Shown: positions 32,619 to 42,029 of the stretch, one piece after another
Position numbering within the stretch: position 1 is the stretch's first letter
Layout: the number at the start of each line of letters is the position of its first letter
Source of the DNA: Lachnospiraceae bacterium
GTDB taxonomy: Bacteria > Bacillota > Clostridia > Lachnospirales > Lachnospiraceae
Reading direction: 5' to 3'
Length of the DNA: 46,305 nucleotides
Assembly (NCBI GenBank): GCA_009774175.1
Contig: VSNG01000030.1
Span: 1 to 46,305, forward strand
Translations under genes and position numbers: made by a program
Notes under the pieces: generated by a model
What the model was told of the DNA's origin: nothing
The model's database searches: none
The model's input: only the letters and a program-made list of their open reading frames with translations

Positions 32619-33908
32619 ATGAGAAAGAAAATCAACGCCATTTTTATCACTGCCATATTGGCTGCGTCGCTGTCCGGATGTGCCGGCTCAGACATAGAAA
32701 GCAAGATTACCGATGACGATACGGAACTGCGAAATAGTACTGAGGACACAGACGAAACAGAGCTCCTGTCTGATAATGGGGATGTCGAACTGACCGTCTG
32801 GGGCGCCGAAGAAGACGAAGCGCTGTTAACCAGAATTATTGAAGACTTCCAGACGGAATACAAAGGGCAGGCCAATTTCCATATTACATTTACAGCCCAG
32901 AGCGAATCTAACTGTAAAGATGTATTAATGGGGGATCTGGAAGCAGGCGCGGACGTCTTTGCTTTTGCGGATGACCAGCTAAATACACTCGTAGCTGCCG
33001 GTGCGCTGGAGCCCGTCGAAAATGCAGACCACATCAAATCCGAAAATCTGCCCGGCGCTGTGGAGGCCGCTTCTGTGGGAAATACACTCTACGCCTATCC
33101 TTTAACGGCTGACAACGGCTATTTTCTATATTACAACAAACAGTTTTTCAATCAGGAAGATATTAAAAGCTTTGACCGTATGCTGCAGATTGCAGAAGAA
33201 AATGGAAAGAAAATTACCATGGACTGGTCTTCCGCATGGTATGTCTATTCCTTTTTCGGCAACACCGGTCTGGAAGTCGGACTAAACAGTGACGGCATCA
33301 CCAACTTCTGCACTTGGAATCAGACAGAAGGCGATATCAAAGGTGAAGACGTGGCCAATGCCATGCTCGCCATTGCGGAAAGCCCAGCCTTTCTCAACAC
33401 GGTAGAAGAAGGTTTCCTCGAAGGCGTTCAGGACGGTTCCGTGATCGCCGGTGTCAGCGGCGTATGGAACGCAGTCGCTATGGAAGAAGCATGGGGCGCA
33501 GACTATGGCGCTTCCAAGCTTCCCACCTACACCTGCGCGGAGAGACAGATCCAGATGGCATCTTTTTCCGGCTATAAGCTGATCGGCGTCAACGCTTACT
33601 CTGAGCATTATACATGGGCTGTCCGGCTGGCTGAATGGATTTCCAATGAAAAAAACCAGCAGCTCCGCTTTGAAATGCGAGGACAGGGACCGGCCAACAC
33701 AAAAGCCGCCGCATCTGCCGACGTGCAGAACTCCCCCGCCATCACCGCCTTGCTTGAACAGTCAGAGTTTTCCTGCCTGCAGCGCATTGGCGGTAATTTC
33801 TGGGATCCCGTCTCGGCATTTGCCTTAAATATGGCCGCCGGAAACCCGGAAGAAAAGGGTCTGCAAGAGCAGCTCGATTCCATGGTCGAAGGAATAACCG
33901 CGCCGTAA
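32619..33908 (+). CDS. Extracellular solute-binding lipoprotein, family 1
   Basis: About 429 residues from ATG 32619, which has TGGAGGAACCT upstream; the open frame extends further but lacks a ribosome site there. The lipobox is in AAILAASLSGCAGS (Cys near residue 21), followed by an acidic linker. The fold matches carbohydrate-type family 1 binding proteins: VELTVWGAEEDEALLTRIIE, DVFAFADDQLNTLVAAGALE, AWVRLAEW-like TWAVRLAEWISNEKNQ. No ABC permease or ATPase is adjacent. The next gene, 33 bases on, is a chemoreceptor, so this protein may deliver its ligand to that receptor rather than to a transporter. Confidence 0.9.
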   Translation: MRKKINAIFITAILAASLSGCAGSDIESKITDDDTELRNSTEDTDETELLSDNGDVELTVWGAEEDEALLTRIIEDFQTEYKGQANFHITFTAQSESNCKDVLMGDLEAGADVFAFADDQLNTLVAAGALEPVENADHIKSENLPGAVEAASVGNTLYAYPLTADNGYFLYYNKQFFNQEDIKSFDRMLQIAEENGKKITMDWSSAWYVYSFFGNTGLEVGLNSDGITNFCTWNQTEGDIKGEDVANAMLAIAESPAFLNTVEEGFLEGVQDGSVIAGVSGVWNAVAMEEAWGADYGASKLPTYTCAERQIQMASFSGYKLIGVNAYSEHYTWAVRLAEWISNEKNQQLRFEMRGQGPANTKAAASADVQNSPAITALLEQSEFSCLQRIGGNFWDPVSAFALNMAAGNPEEKGLQEQLDSMVEGITAP

Positions 33909-33941
33909 AAGCACAGACATCTTTTGGAGGTTACAGGCATT

Positions 33942-35528
33942 ATGAAGAAAAAATTAAACATCAAGTACCGCTTAATACTGCCCATTGCCCTGCTTGGCAT
34001 AGTAGCGCTCATATCCAATCTGCTGGCAGTCACCAATATTAAAAATGTCAACGACAATGCCGCAAATATTGCAGATAACTATATGGAGGGAAAAACCCAT
34101 CTGGCCCGCATTCACCAGTCCGTCATGAATATACATAAAATGGCCCTGTCGCATATTGTGGCTACCGACTACAACACCATGATTACCCTCGTCAACAACA
34201 TAAAAGATGCTGAAGCGGAACTGGACGGCATGCTGGCGGATTATGCAATCTATATCAGCGATGACGACAGAGAGACCTACGACGCCCTGCTCTCCGATTA
34301 TGATTCTTTGAAGCATTCTCTCGTTTTCCTCGTGTGCGCCAGCGCAGCAAGCAAAACACAGGATGCCTACGCCTTTGCCAACGGTGATGTGGCCGACTGC
34401 AACACCGCTGTGGAAAACGGCATCCGCATTTTAGACGAATCCATCAGTACGAGAACCGAGCAGGCCAGAACGCAGCTTGCCTCCGTCTATCTGAGTTCCA
34501 TGGTTACAAACGGGGCATCCACCCTTGCCTGCATTATCCTTGTCCTGATTACTGTATCTCTCATTTTAAGGTCTGTAGTCAGACCCATAGCGAATGTTCT
34601 CGATACGCTTCAGGCATGCTCCGGACGCATCAGCGGCGTTGTGGAGGAAGTTTTATACCGCACGCAGACTTCCAGCAAAAACGCGACCGATTTATCCGCC
34701 CTTGCCGAAGAACTGTCGGCAACCATTCAGGAAGTGTCAGACAGCGCTTCCCACATCAACCAGAACGCCAAAAATGTGCAGTCAGATTCCGAAAACATGG
34801 CTGACGAGTGCGAAAAAATCACTTCCTACTGCGGCGAAATGAATACGCGGGCTGCGGAAATGGGACGTTCCGCACAGAAAACTCTGGATAACACCAATGC
34901 CAAAGTCAGAGAAATTCTGGATGTCTTAAATGAAGCAATCGAGGGAAGCCACAGTGTCGACCAGGTAAATCTCCTTACGCACGATATTCTGGAGATCGCT
35001 TCCAAGACTAATCTGATTGCCTTAAACGCCGCCGTGGAAGCGGCACGGGCAGGAGAGGCCGGCAGAGGCTTTGCGGTAGTGGCAGATGAAATCCGCCAGC
35101 TTGCGGCTTCCAGCAGCGAAACGGCTAACCACATTCAGGAAGTCAACAATACCGTGACTCACGCCGTCTACAACCTCTCCGAGAACGCACAAAATCTGGT
35201 CACCTACATAGAGGAATCCATTCTAAAGGAATTTCTCTCTTTCGTTGCTTCCGGACAGCAATATCAGGAGGACGCCGCCTATATCAGAGAAACCATGGAT
35301 TCGTTTAATACAAGTACCCGCGTCCTGAAAAGCTCCATGGCTGAAATCGTTGACGCCATAGCAACCATCACAACGGCCATTGATGAGGGGGCCGCCGGTG
35401 TCTCTGGCGTAGCCGACAGCACGCAGCGTCTGGTGACCGATATGACGGAAATTACCAAACGCATGGACACAAACCACAAAGTGGCATCCGAATTGGAAAA
35501 GGAAACCGTAACCTTTGCCAATCTATGA
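33942..35528 (+). CDS. Methyl-accepting chemotaxis protein with four-helix-type sensor
   Basis: 528 residues from ATG 33942 (GGAGG 11 bases upstream). The first membrane helix (about 10-28) is followed by an all-helical extracellular region (about 30-185) like 4HB_MCP, then a second helix (about 188-212). The signalling domain has the conserved tip EIASKTNLIALNAAVEAARA, GEAGRGFAVVADEIRQLA. The HAMP segment is poorly conserved. It is co-transcribed with the solute-binding lipoprotein just upstream, an arrangement suggesting that ligand-loaded binding protein is sensed. Confidence 0.94.
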   Translation: MKKKLNIKYRLILPIALLGIVALISNLLAVTNIKNVNDNAANIADNYMEGKTHLARIHQSVMNIHKMALSHIVATDYNTMITLVNNIKDAEAELDGMLADYAIYISDDDRETYDALLSDYDSLKHSLVFLVCASAASKTQDAYAFANGDVADCNTAVENGIRILDESISTRTEQARTQLASVYLSSMVTNGASTLACIILVLITVSLILRSVVRPIANVLDTLQACSGRISGVVEEVLYRTQTSSKNATDLSALAEELSATIQEVSDSASHINQNAKNVQSDSENMADECEKITSYCGEMNTRAAEMGRSAQKTLDNTNAKVREILDVLNEAIEGSHSVDQVNLLTHDILEIASKTNLIALNAAVEAARAGEAGRGFAVVADEIRQLAASSSETANHIQEVNNTVTHAVYNLSENAQNLVTYIEESILKEFLSFVASGQQYQEDAAYIRETMDSFNTSTRVLKSSMAEIVDAIATITTAIDEGAAGVSGVADSTQRLVTDMTEITKRMDTNHKVASELEKETVTFANL

Positions 35529-35707
35529 TTGTCAAGGGGAATCATGGATTTAAACCGCTGGGCCTGCATTACCATGCTAACCGGCGTTTTCCTTTTCCTT
35601 CCTGTATAATTCAAAAACAGCTATTATTTTCCAACAATTCCCCAAAAGTCCCATTACCGACAAGCGCATGCTCAAGCAGATGGCAGTATCCTCTTTTGCC
35701 TGTTGGA

Positions 35708-35883
35708 TACAGGTGTTATAATCTGCGGCATAATGGATTTTTGCTCGATTTTAAATAAATCCGCACCCGCCAGTTCAGAGATTACCTTTGCTACCTTTTC
35801 CGTATTGCCTACCGTGAAATAGCGGTAACCCCGCTGAAATAATTCTCATCTGCCCTGGAATAAAACGCCACTAATTTTGCCAC
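35708..35883 (-). pseudogene. Flavodoxin remnant
   Basis: From GTG 35883 (AGGAGAAACA upstream) the frame reads MAKLVAFYSRADENYFSG, then shifts at a short G run and continues YRYFTVGNTEKVAKVISELA, GADLFKIEQ. This is the N terminus of a class of flavodoxins; the rest is missing after about 35708. It lies behind the aldo/keto reductase genes on the same strand. The stretch 35529-35707 shows no gene. Confidence 0.7.
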
Positions 35884-35901
35884 AATCTGTTTCTCCTTCC
35901 A

Positions 35902-36896
35902 TTACATTCCAAACGCCTCTGCCACCAGCTTTAAATTCTCCACAATGGGTAAATGCTGCGGGCAGTGGTTCTCGCACTGTTTACATCCGATACAGTCGTC
36001 AGGTTTTCCGTGTGTCGCCGTCAAGTTTCCGTAGGTAGTGGCAATCCCCGCCAGCAGGCCGAACTGCTTCTGGTTGTTATACAGTGCAAAATATTCGGGG
36101 ATGGCGATCTTTTCCGGGCATCCCGCAGTGCAGTAACGGCAGGCGGTACAGGGAATGGCAATGCTGTCGTTGATGATCTGCACCGTTTTTGCTATGGTTT
36201 CCTTCTCCCCCTCTGTCAGAGGCCGGATTCCTTCATATAGCTGATGTTGTCCTCCACCTGTTCCAGATCGCTCATGCCGCTCAAGACCACCATAACCTGA
36301 TCCAGGGATGCCGCAAAACGGATGCCCCAGGAAGCATTCCCGGCGTTCGGATCGGCTTCTTTCAGGATATCCTCTGCCGCTTCCGGCAGACGCACCAGCT
36401 CTGTCTCCGGGTGGTCCGTCAGGATACGGTCCAGCATATCCGCATCGTCATGATAGGAAAATCCGATATGCCGAATCTTCCCCTCCGCTTTTTTCCGCAT
36501 CATAAATTCAAACCCTTTTTGTTCCTGCACTGCGCCATACACGGACCGCCCCATGGCGTGGAGGAAATAATAATCAAAAAAATCTACCTGGCACCGCGCA
36601 AGCTGCTCGTCAAAAATCCTTTCATAATCCTCCGCGCTTTTTACCATAAATACCGGCATCTTGGTGGTGATGGTAAAGGAATCCCTGGGATAACGCTTTG
36701 CCACCAGCTCGCCAAAAGCCTTCTCGCTATTCCCTCCATGATAAACATAGGCCGTATCGAAATAAGTAAATCCTTCCTCCATGTACCTGTCAATCATGGC
36801 TTTTGTTTTTTCTAAGTCCACACTCGACCAGTCCTCCGGATTCGTCTGTGGCAGACGCATCAGTCCAAAACCTAATTTCTTCATTTCAATATACAC
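35902..36896 (-). pseudogene. Aldo/keto reductase-ferredoxin, internally deleted and frameshifted
   Basis: The N-terminal part (MKKLGFGLMRLPQTNPEDWS; DTAYVYHGGNSEKAFGELVA; IGFSYHDDADMLDRILTDHP) is an aldo/keto reductase. About 45 residues expected after TDHPETELV are missing, so it jumps to LPEAAEDILKEADPNA. After ISYMKESGL the frame is lost: one extra base would restore PLTEGEKETIAKTV and lead into the 4Fe-4S C terminus (CTACRYCTAGCPEKIAIPEY, CIGCKQCENHCPQHLP, ending 35902). The family is usually about 375 residues. An internal deletion plus a one-base loss shows decay. Confidence 0.85.
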
Positions 36897-36905
36897 TCCT
36901 TTCTA

Positions 36906-37877
36906 CTATCTGTTAAATCCTCTGTGTCCATATACCACGCATTTGTTCAACGCTTCTTCCAGCGAATGGAATTCTTCTTCTGTCAGTTCTACTTTGGAGG
37001 CATCCAGATTTTCAATGATGCGCTCCTTATTCTTCGATCCCGGAATCGGAACCACATTGGGATATTTATGCAGCATCCATGCCAGTGAAATCTGCGCACT
37101 GGTGGCATGCTTCATTTCCGCATATTTTTTCAGAAGGTCAATGATCGGCTGATTTCCGGCTATGTTTGCTTTCTGTAACTGCGGCACCCAGTTCCTGACA
37201 TCATCACTTGGCTCGAATTTTGTTTCTGTTGTAATCTTGCCGGATAAAAGCCCACTGGCAATGGGAGAAAAGGGAACCACTCCAATGCCATGCTCCATGC
37301 AGTAGGGAATCACTGCTTTTTCCATATCCCGTTCCACCATGGAATAGATATTCTGGATTGCGCTTAACGGTGTGACATTCTGCGCCCTGTCAATGATGTC
37401 CATATCCACCTGCGACAGTCCCCATCCCCGGATCAGACCATCTTCTATCAGCAGACCCATTGCTTCAGCAACATCCTCTATCCTTACGCCACCGCTTGTT
37501 CTGTGAAGGTAATAAAGCTCAACCATATCCGTTTGAAGCCGCTCCATAGAATCCTCCAGATGCCTGCGAACTGCCCTGTATACAGAACCCTCTGACCTGA
37601 CTTCCGAGCTGCCTAAAAACAGCTTTGTTGCAAGCGCCACACCTTTACGCACATCTTTCAAGGCTTTCCCCACAATACGTTCATTATGTCCGATCCCTGC
37701 CAGGTTCGGGCTGTAAATCTCCGCTGTATCAAACAACGTACAGCCATGCTGATAAGCATTGCGTATGGCTTCTATGCTGTACTGCTCCGGCGGGATTTTC
37801 CCATAGCCGTGTGAAAATGCCATACATCCCATACCCACTTCCGATACGGTTAAATCTCCCAACTGTCTTGTTTTCAT
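36906..37877 (-). CDS. Aldo/keto reductase, intact
   Basis: A 323-residue TIM-barrel NADPH-dependent oxidoreductase. The catalytic tetrad is readable: Asp and Tyr in TLFDTAEIYSP (about 48-58), Lys in ALATKLFLG (about 84) and His in YYLHRTSGG (about 124). The C-terminal PIPGSKNKERIIENL is the cofactor-binding end. Length is normal. AGGGAGAACAGAA precedes the ATG at 37877. It is the only complete gene among remnants of related oxidoreductases, in line with them on the - strand, so it may be the survivor of a former operon. Substrate unknown. Confidence 0.92.
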   Translation of the reverse strand: MKTRQLGDLTVSEVGMGCMAFSHGYGKIPPEQYSIEAIRNAYQHGCTLFDTAEIYSPNLAGIGHNERIVGKALKDVRKGVALATKLFLGSSEVRSEGSVYRAVRRHLEDSMERLQTDMVELYYLHRTSGGVRIEDVAEAMGLLIEDGLIRGWGLSQVDMDIIDRAQNVTPLSAIQNIYSMVERDMEKAVIPYCMEHGIGVVPFSPIASGLLSGKITTETKFEPSDDVRNWVPQLQKANIAGNQPIIDLLKKYAEMKHATSAQISLAWMLHKYPNVVPIPGSKNKERIIENLDASKVELTEEEFHSLEEALNKCVVYGHRGFNR

Positions 37878-37948
37878 TTCTGTTCTCCCTGCATCATGTC
37901 ATATTTATTGTTCAAAAAGCGCTTTCCTTTTAAACCACTGCCGCTTTC

Positions 37949-38427
37949 CTATCCCTGCGCTGCGGCCTGTTGCGCATTCAGAAAATCCCGGATATAAGAA
38001 ACCGCCAGATTAAAATCTTCTCCCAGATATCTACAAAATACCGATTTCCAAGCCTGCGTCCCAGCAGGCTGTGGGTTTCGGGAATCTCCTCTGGTGAATC
38101 AAACATTGCATGAACATCATCATAAATACAGAATGCCAGATAGATCAGAATCACCGCACGAATTTCCTCCTTATGCTCAGCGGCAGCCAGTGCGGTGACA
38201 AGCCCTCCCTGGCTGTTCCCCATCAGATAAATGGAACCGATATCCACAAAATCCCACTGCTTCACTTCTTCCAGAACGGCTTCCAGATCTGCTTTTTCTG
38301 TCAAAACCGACATATCCAGCAGTGCTCCGCCGCTCCGGCTTGCCCAGCCACCGCCGCAGAAGTCAAAGCAGACGGTCACATAGTCTTCTTCCGCAAACGC
38401 TTCCCCATAGCCTTTTACCCTGTCCAA
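37949..38427 (-). pseudogene. Alpha/beta hydrolase remnant
   Basis: The fragment reads GYGEAFAEEDYVTVCFDFCG and later IYLMGNSQGGLVTALAAAEH, the nucleophile elbow Gly-x-Ser-x-Gly of an alpha/beta hydrolase. The N-terminal strands are missing, replaced by an aldo/keto reductase fragment. After FVDIW the frame is lost, but GEDFNLAVSYIRDFLNAQQA in another frame looks like the true C terminus (stop at 37949). The segment holding the catalytic Asp and most of the late core is therefore deleted. Confidence 0.8.
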
Positions 38428-38750
38428 ACAAGCCCCAGTTTTTTCCGGGATACCTCAAAGGCTTTCATCGCTTTGTCATAGCCCCTGTTATCGTTCCAGA
38501 GCTTCGTACTGACAAAGATGTCCTCCCTTTTTAGTCCATACTCATTCATGGCCAGACGCACGCCTTCCCCTACGCCTTTTTCATTCATATAGCCTTCCGC
38601 CGTATCTATGTTGCGGTATCCTGCTCTGATTGCCATTTTCACTCATTTTGCTTTATGCAAGGGAGAAATCTGCCATACACCGAAACCCAGCCCGGGAATT
38701 TTTACTCCATTATAAAGCGTAAGTGTGTCTGAAATATTTTCCATATACAT
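38415..38750 (-). pseudogene. Aldo/keto reductase N-terminal remnant with internal stop
   Basis: From ATG 38750 (AGGAGG just upstream) the frame encodes LYNGVKIPGLGFGVWQISPL, meets a TGA, then continues VKMAIRAGYRNIDTAEGYMN, EKGVGEGVRL, ...FVSTKLWNDNRG. This matches the first third of a small aldo/keto reductase. After KKLGL the sequence runs into the alpha/beta hydrolase remnant, so a deletion fused two genes. Confidence 0.8.
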
Positions 38751-39204
38751 CATATCCTCCTGAAATTTTAGTTTACTGGTCATATTTCCTCTTTATCCCA
38801 AGCGCCTGAAAGCCTCCCGGTCTACTGCAAAATCAGGATTGCCGCCAACCTTATATCTATTATAATCCGGAAAAAGCGCCCGACTCCACACCAAACAAAA
38901 TGATTCTGTGGTTTACGCCTCACAAGTGGAAAAAATGTGGCATAACTTATATCCTGCTTTTTTGCGCATAAATCCCACTACTTTGACGTTGGTGTGAAAA
39001 GTATCGTTTATATACACTCCGTAAATTTTATAATACACTCATGTTGATTTTTATACCTGCCCGTATTATGATACAAATTAGTATTTATCCTTGCTGTAAT
39101 AAGCCAAAATTCTGCAGACTTTTGTTTTTACCACTGGGAATAAAATTCCAAAACATAGCAGGCAGCTTTTTTCTATATAATATCGTTTTTAAGGAGAAAT
39201 GTTT
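38751..39204. other. Intergenic region without a supported gene
   Basis: No convincing gene lies between the decayed oxidoreductase zone and the TetR gene. A short - strand scrap (NRYKVGGNPDFAVDREAF, about 38805-38870) may be another gene remnant. A TATAAT near 39175-39181 could belong to the TetR promoter, but no good -35 box accompanies it. Confidence 0.4.
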
Positions 39205-39774
39205 ATGGCAGACAATAAAAAAGAAGACCTGCGGGTTCATCGGACAAAAGAATTTATCCGTAAAACCTTTGAAGAAATGATCTGTGAAATGGATTATGAA
39301 CAGATTTCTGTCAAGGAACTGACACAGCGCGCAAAGATCAATCGAAAAACATTTTATTCACATTACAACACGTTGGATGACCTTCTTTTGGAGATCCAGA
39401 ATGAACTGGCACAGAATTTTATCAGGCGCACCCAGGGACTGGAACGCCCCCGCGATATGGACAAGATCACACGGGAATTTTTTCTGTGCAGTGAGGACTT
39501 GGGGAAACTGGGGGAAAGGATCACATGCAGCGGCAATTACAAATATATCAGCCGCAAGATCACCAACGATATTATGAACCAGACATGGAAAATCGGTTCA
39601 CAGTCATCTGCCGAAAATCCGTATATCCAGAATATTATTATGACGTATGTAGCACAAAGCACTTTGGAAATCTATAAGCAATGGGTCGCTGACGGTAAAA
39701 AAATTCCCCTTGAAAATATCATCAAAATTGCTACTCAGCTTATTTGTAATGGCGTAAATGGATTAAATCCTTAA
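39205..39774 (+). CDS. TetR-family regulator
   Basis: About 189 residues from ATG 39205, with AAGGAG 8 bases upstream (ATG 39199 is too close to it). The helix-turn-helix is SVKELTQRAKINRKTFYSHY, preceded by RTKEFIRKTFEEMICEMDYE, a clear TetR DNA-binding domain. The C-terminal helices resemble the TetR_C_7/DhaS-like group. It is divergent from the block of aldo/keto reductase genes, most of them decayed, and probably once controlled them. A G+C-rich inverted repeat AAAAGGCG/CGCCTTTT after the stop may be its terminator. Confidence 0.9.
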   Translation: MADNKKEDLRVHRTKEFIRKTFEEMICEMDYEQISVKELTQRAKINRKTFYSHYNTLDDLLLEIQNELAQNFIRRTQGLERPRDMDKITREFFLCSEDLGKLGERITCSGNYKYISRKITNDIMNQTWKIGSQSSAENPYIQNIIMTYVAQSTLEIYKQWVADGKKIPLENIIKIATQLICNGVNGLNP

Positions 39775-40440
39775 TGAAAAGGCGTAACCCCTTATAACGC
39801 TGTCACAGTTTCAAATGGGCTGCGCCTTTTATTCTCGCGAGCCACGAGCCAATATGTCCATAGCGTCCTTTGGACGCATTGTTCTCTACTGCATTCAATT
39901 TTGATGCCCCATAGCTTGCTACGGGTATTTGACTTGTGCAGCGGCGCTGAGAGCCTAACATTTATTCAATCATCCGCCTTCTCTGCCCACTTCAGTCCTT
40001 AACTCTCTTTCACCCCCCATATGATACATTACCTGAATACAGTCTACATATCTCTGAATATATGCCCGTAGTTCCTGTGCGGAAGCAAAATCCTCCTGAC
40101 ATTCTTTTATTTCCTCCAACTTCTCTTTCTGTTCCGCCGGAAAAACTCCCAAAAGTTTCTCCCACTCCTGCCACGCTTTAGAGAGCCTTAGTGATATTTG
40201 AATTTTCTTGTGGTATAGTGGACTTCCACTTTTAAGAAAAGGAGTTGATGATATATGCCACAGATGAACAAAGGTGGTAAATTCATTTTCGGGAAATCAC
40301 TGAGTCAAATATCGAATGTATTATGAAGATGACACTATTAACTATCAAAAATCCATTTTCGATATTCATCCAGCTTTCAGGAAAAAATTTACCAATTCAT
40401 AATTTAGGTATCAAAAAGGTATCACGCCCCACCCAAAAAG
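39775..40440. other. Gene scraps, no intact gene
   Basis: Two scraps are visible. On - (39970 to about 40200) an open but start-less frame reads SKAWQEWEKLLGVFPAEQKE, KLEEIKECQEDFASAQELRA and onwards, resembling the C-terminal part of an unknown small protein. On + a start with AAGGAG at 40255 encodes MPQMNKGGKFIFGKSL and stops at 40326, a truncated start of another gene. The rest shows nothing supported. Such debris is usual at insertion edges. Confidence 0.45.
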
Positions 40441-40441
40441 C

Positions 40442-40471
40442 CGGAAAGTCCGCTATTTATGCGGCTTTCCG
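40442..40471. terminator. Bidirectional terminator-like hairpin
   Basis: CGGAAAG-T-CCGC (40442-40453) pairs with GCGG-CTTTCCG (40461-40471) with one bulged base. It is followed by CCTCTCTTTTT on + and by GCTTTTTGGG on -, so it could end transcripts from either side, including the ParA unit. Confidence 0.7.
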
Positions 40472-40632
40472 CCTCTCTTTTTACTATTCGAACTCGGCGT
40501 GTTCTTTACTGTTATTAACGTTATTCGTTTAAGTTTTATACAAATACACGCCTATTTTTACTTCAATTACATCATTTATTATGGCTTGCTGATTTTCTGT
40601 TGCCAAAATGTTGCCAATAATTTCTTAAATAT

Positions 40633-40782
40633 TTACTTCCCCTTTTTGGCTTCTTTTCTAATAGTTCCTATTTTTTTATCGCTACGCGCGTCCCTCCCAT
40701 TCTTATTCCTAATTGTTCCCGCTGGTAAACCATGCTTCTTCTCAAATGCTCCCACTGTACAATCACTTCTTGTTTTCCTCAT
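40633..40782 (-). CDS. 49-residue basic protein behind ParA
   Basis: ATG 40782 has a GGGGG-type ribosome site and lies 19 bases after the ParA stop. The product is very basic: MRKTRSDCTVGAFEKKHGLP, then AGTIRNKNGRDARSDKKIG and TIRKEAKKGK. FEKKHGLPAGTIRNKNG resembles a short helix-turn-helix. It is too small for the usual gene-calling limits. Position and charge suggest a DNA-binding partner of the ParA-like ATPase; this is inferred. Downstream, 40499-40632 is AT-rich with a TGTTGCCAA direct repeat and no gene. Confidence 0.6.
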   Translation of the reverse strand: MRKTRSDCTVGAFEKKHGLPAGTIRNKNGRDARSDKKIGTIRKEAKKGK

Positions 40783-40801
40783 TTTGTTTTCCCCCTTGAA
40801 T

Positions 40802-41839
40802 TTATAACGCTTTATTCATCTTACTTACAATCATTTCAATGTTATCAACGCAATTAAGTCTATATTCTTCTTTTACTGCCACTCTCTTTCCCATTAAATC
40901 CAAGCGTCCCGCTCTCAACTTTTGTAAAGGGCATCCTCTCGCAGACGAAACAACCCCTGTCGTCTGAAAATCTCTTACATTTATAATCCCATCATCTATA
41001 TGTAAAAAGTCAAATATATTTGGATATGCCTCCAATAAAGACAACATATCTTTGTCAATTTGTTGTAATACCGTTGCATATGCAGAAGCTGCTCCCATAT
41101 ATTGAGTTAATCTATTTTTCAATATCATATAGACTTTGGGTAATGGCATATTTACCTCTTTTAATTTTTCCGCAAAAGCGTATTTGCTATATATTTCAGA
41201 TGGTAATTTCAATCCGTAAATCAAAGAAAATGCATTCTGAATTGCCCTACGTGATGAATCATCTGCCATTACTGGAAGTACAACTTTCGTTGAAGTAGCA
41301 AGGGCTATTTGCGTGTACATTGAAAAACTAGGATTTGCGTCTAAAAAAACTATATCATAGGCATCCTCTATTGGTTGTATAAAATCATTCAGCCAATTTA
41401 TAATCGACACCCATGTATTAGTTCCCGGTATTTGGTTATTCGCCAATGTCGAAATAGCATTAGACTGTAATTCCAACATAGCATCTCCACAGAGCAAGTC
41501 TATATTATTCTCTATGTACTGATTATACTGATTCGGCTTCGTCAAATAATCTCTAGGGTTAAAAGAGGGTGCGCTATAAGGAGATGGTAAACGCATTTGA
41601 AAATATCCGCCAATTGTCGCTCTAGGATTTGCCCCTTGTCTCATCAATAAAACATTACTCCCCCCTTGATTTAACCCACCCAATAAAAGTTCAGATAAAT
41701 TTGCTTGAGGACACACATCAATAACTAATATTTTCTTACCCTTATTTTGATATGCGTATTCATTAAGAATTTGAAAGGCTAATGTTGTTTTACCTGTCCC
41801 GCCTTTATTATTCCAAAAAATAACCCTTTCCAATTTCAA
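40802..41839 (-). CDS. ParA-family ATPase
   Basis: A 345-residue P-loop ATPase with a deviant Walker A, WNNKGGTGKTTLAFQ (residues about 9-23), as in ParA/MinD/Soj. Walker A' IDVCPQANLSELL follows, and the Walker B region is YDIVFLDANPSF. The C-terminal half is longer than in minimal ParA. No ParB-like gene is adjacent; a 49-residue basic protein follows instead. The promoter is near consensus (TTGACA-17-TAGAAT). The DNA is AT-richer than the core chromosome to the left, suggesting mobile origin. Possible roles are segregation or positioning of an element or complex. Confidence 0.9.
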   Translation of the reverse strand: MKLERVIFWNNKGGTGKTTLAFQILNEYAYQNKGKKILVIDVCPQANLSELLLGGLNQGGSNVLLMRQGANPRATIGGYFQMRLPSPYSAPSFNPRDYLTKPNQYNQYIENNIDLLCGDAMLELQSNAISTLANNQIPGTNTWVSIINWLNDFIQPIEDAYDIVFLDANPSFSMYTQIALATSTKVVLPVMADDSSRRAIQNAFSLIYGLKLPSEIYSKYAFAEKLKEVNMPLPKVYMILKNRLTQYMGAASAYATVLQQIDKDMLSLLEAYPNIFDFLHIDDGIINVRDFQTTGVVSSARGCPLQKLRAGRLDLMGKRVAVKEEYRLNCVDNIEMIVSKMNKAL

Positions 41840-41873
41840 ATCACCTCTCCATGCTTATATTTTTTACACTTTT

Positions 41874-41915
41874 ATTCTATGTCCATTCATGGCTTTTGTC
41901 AAGTACATTTTGTAC
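41874..41915 (-). promoter_or_regulatory. ParA promoter with adjacent operator
   Basis: On - TTGACA (41897-41902), 17 bases, TAGAAT (41874-41879). The palindrome GTACATTTTGTAC (41903-41915; 5-base arms, 3-base centre) abuts the -35 box and may be the binding site of an autoregulator. Confidence 0.8.
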
Positions 41916-42007
41916 GAATCATAGTACCATGCAGACTTTCCCAAAGTATCTCACTACTAAATTTATATGTTTTCTTAAAAAGTTGATTTCTCCTTATTCA
42001 CTCTTAT

Positions 42008-42029
42008 TACATGGTGCTAGCACCATGTA
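42008..42029. repeat. 22-base perfect palindrome upstream of ParA
   Basis: Half-site TACATGGTGCT (42008-42018) is followed immediately by its exact complement (42019-42029), with no spacer. There is no T tract, so it is not a terminator. It may be an operator or a centromere-like site for the ParA-associated system. The rest of 42030-42210 shows no gene. Confidence 0.75.

Noticed and set aside
40323..40807. Integrase end or attachment site left of ParA
   Set aside because: The TGTTGCCAA direct repeat and AT-rich sequence recall integrase-flanking DNA, but no recombinase motif, tRNA end or matching repeat could be found.
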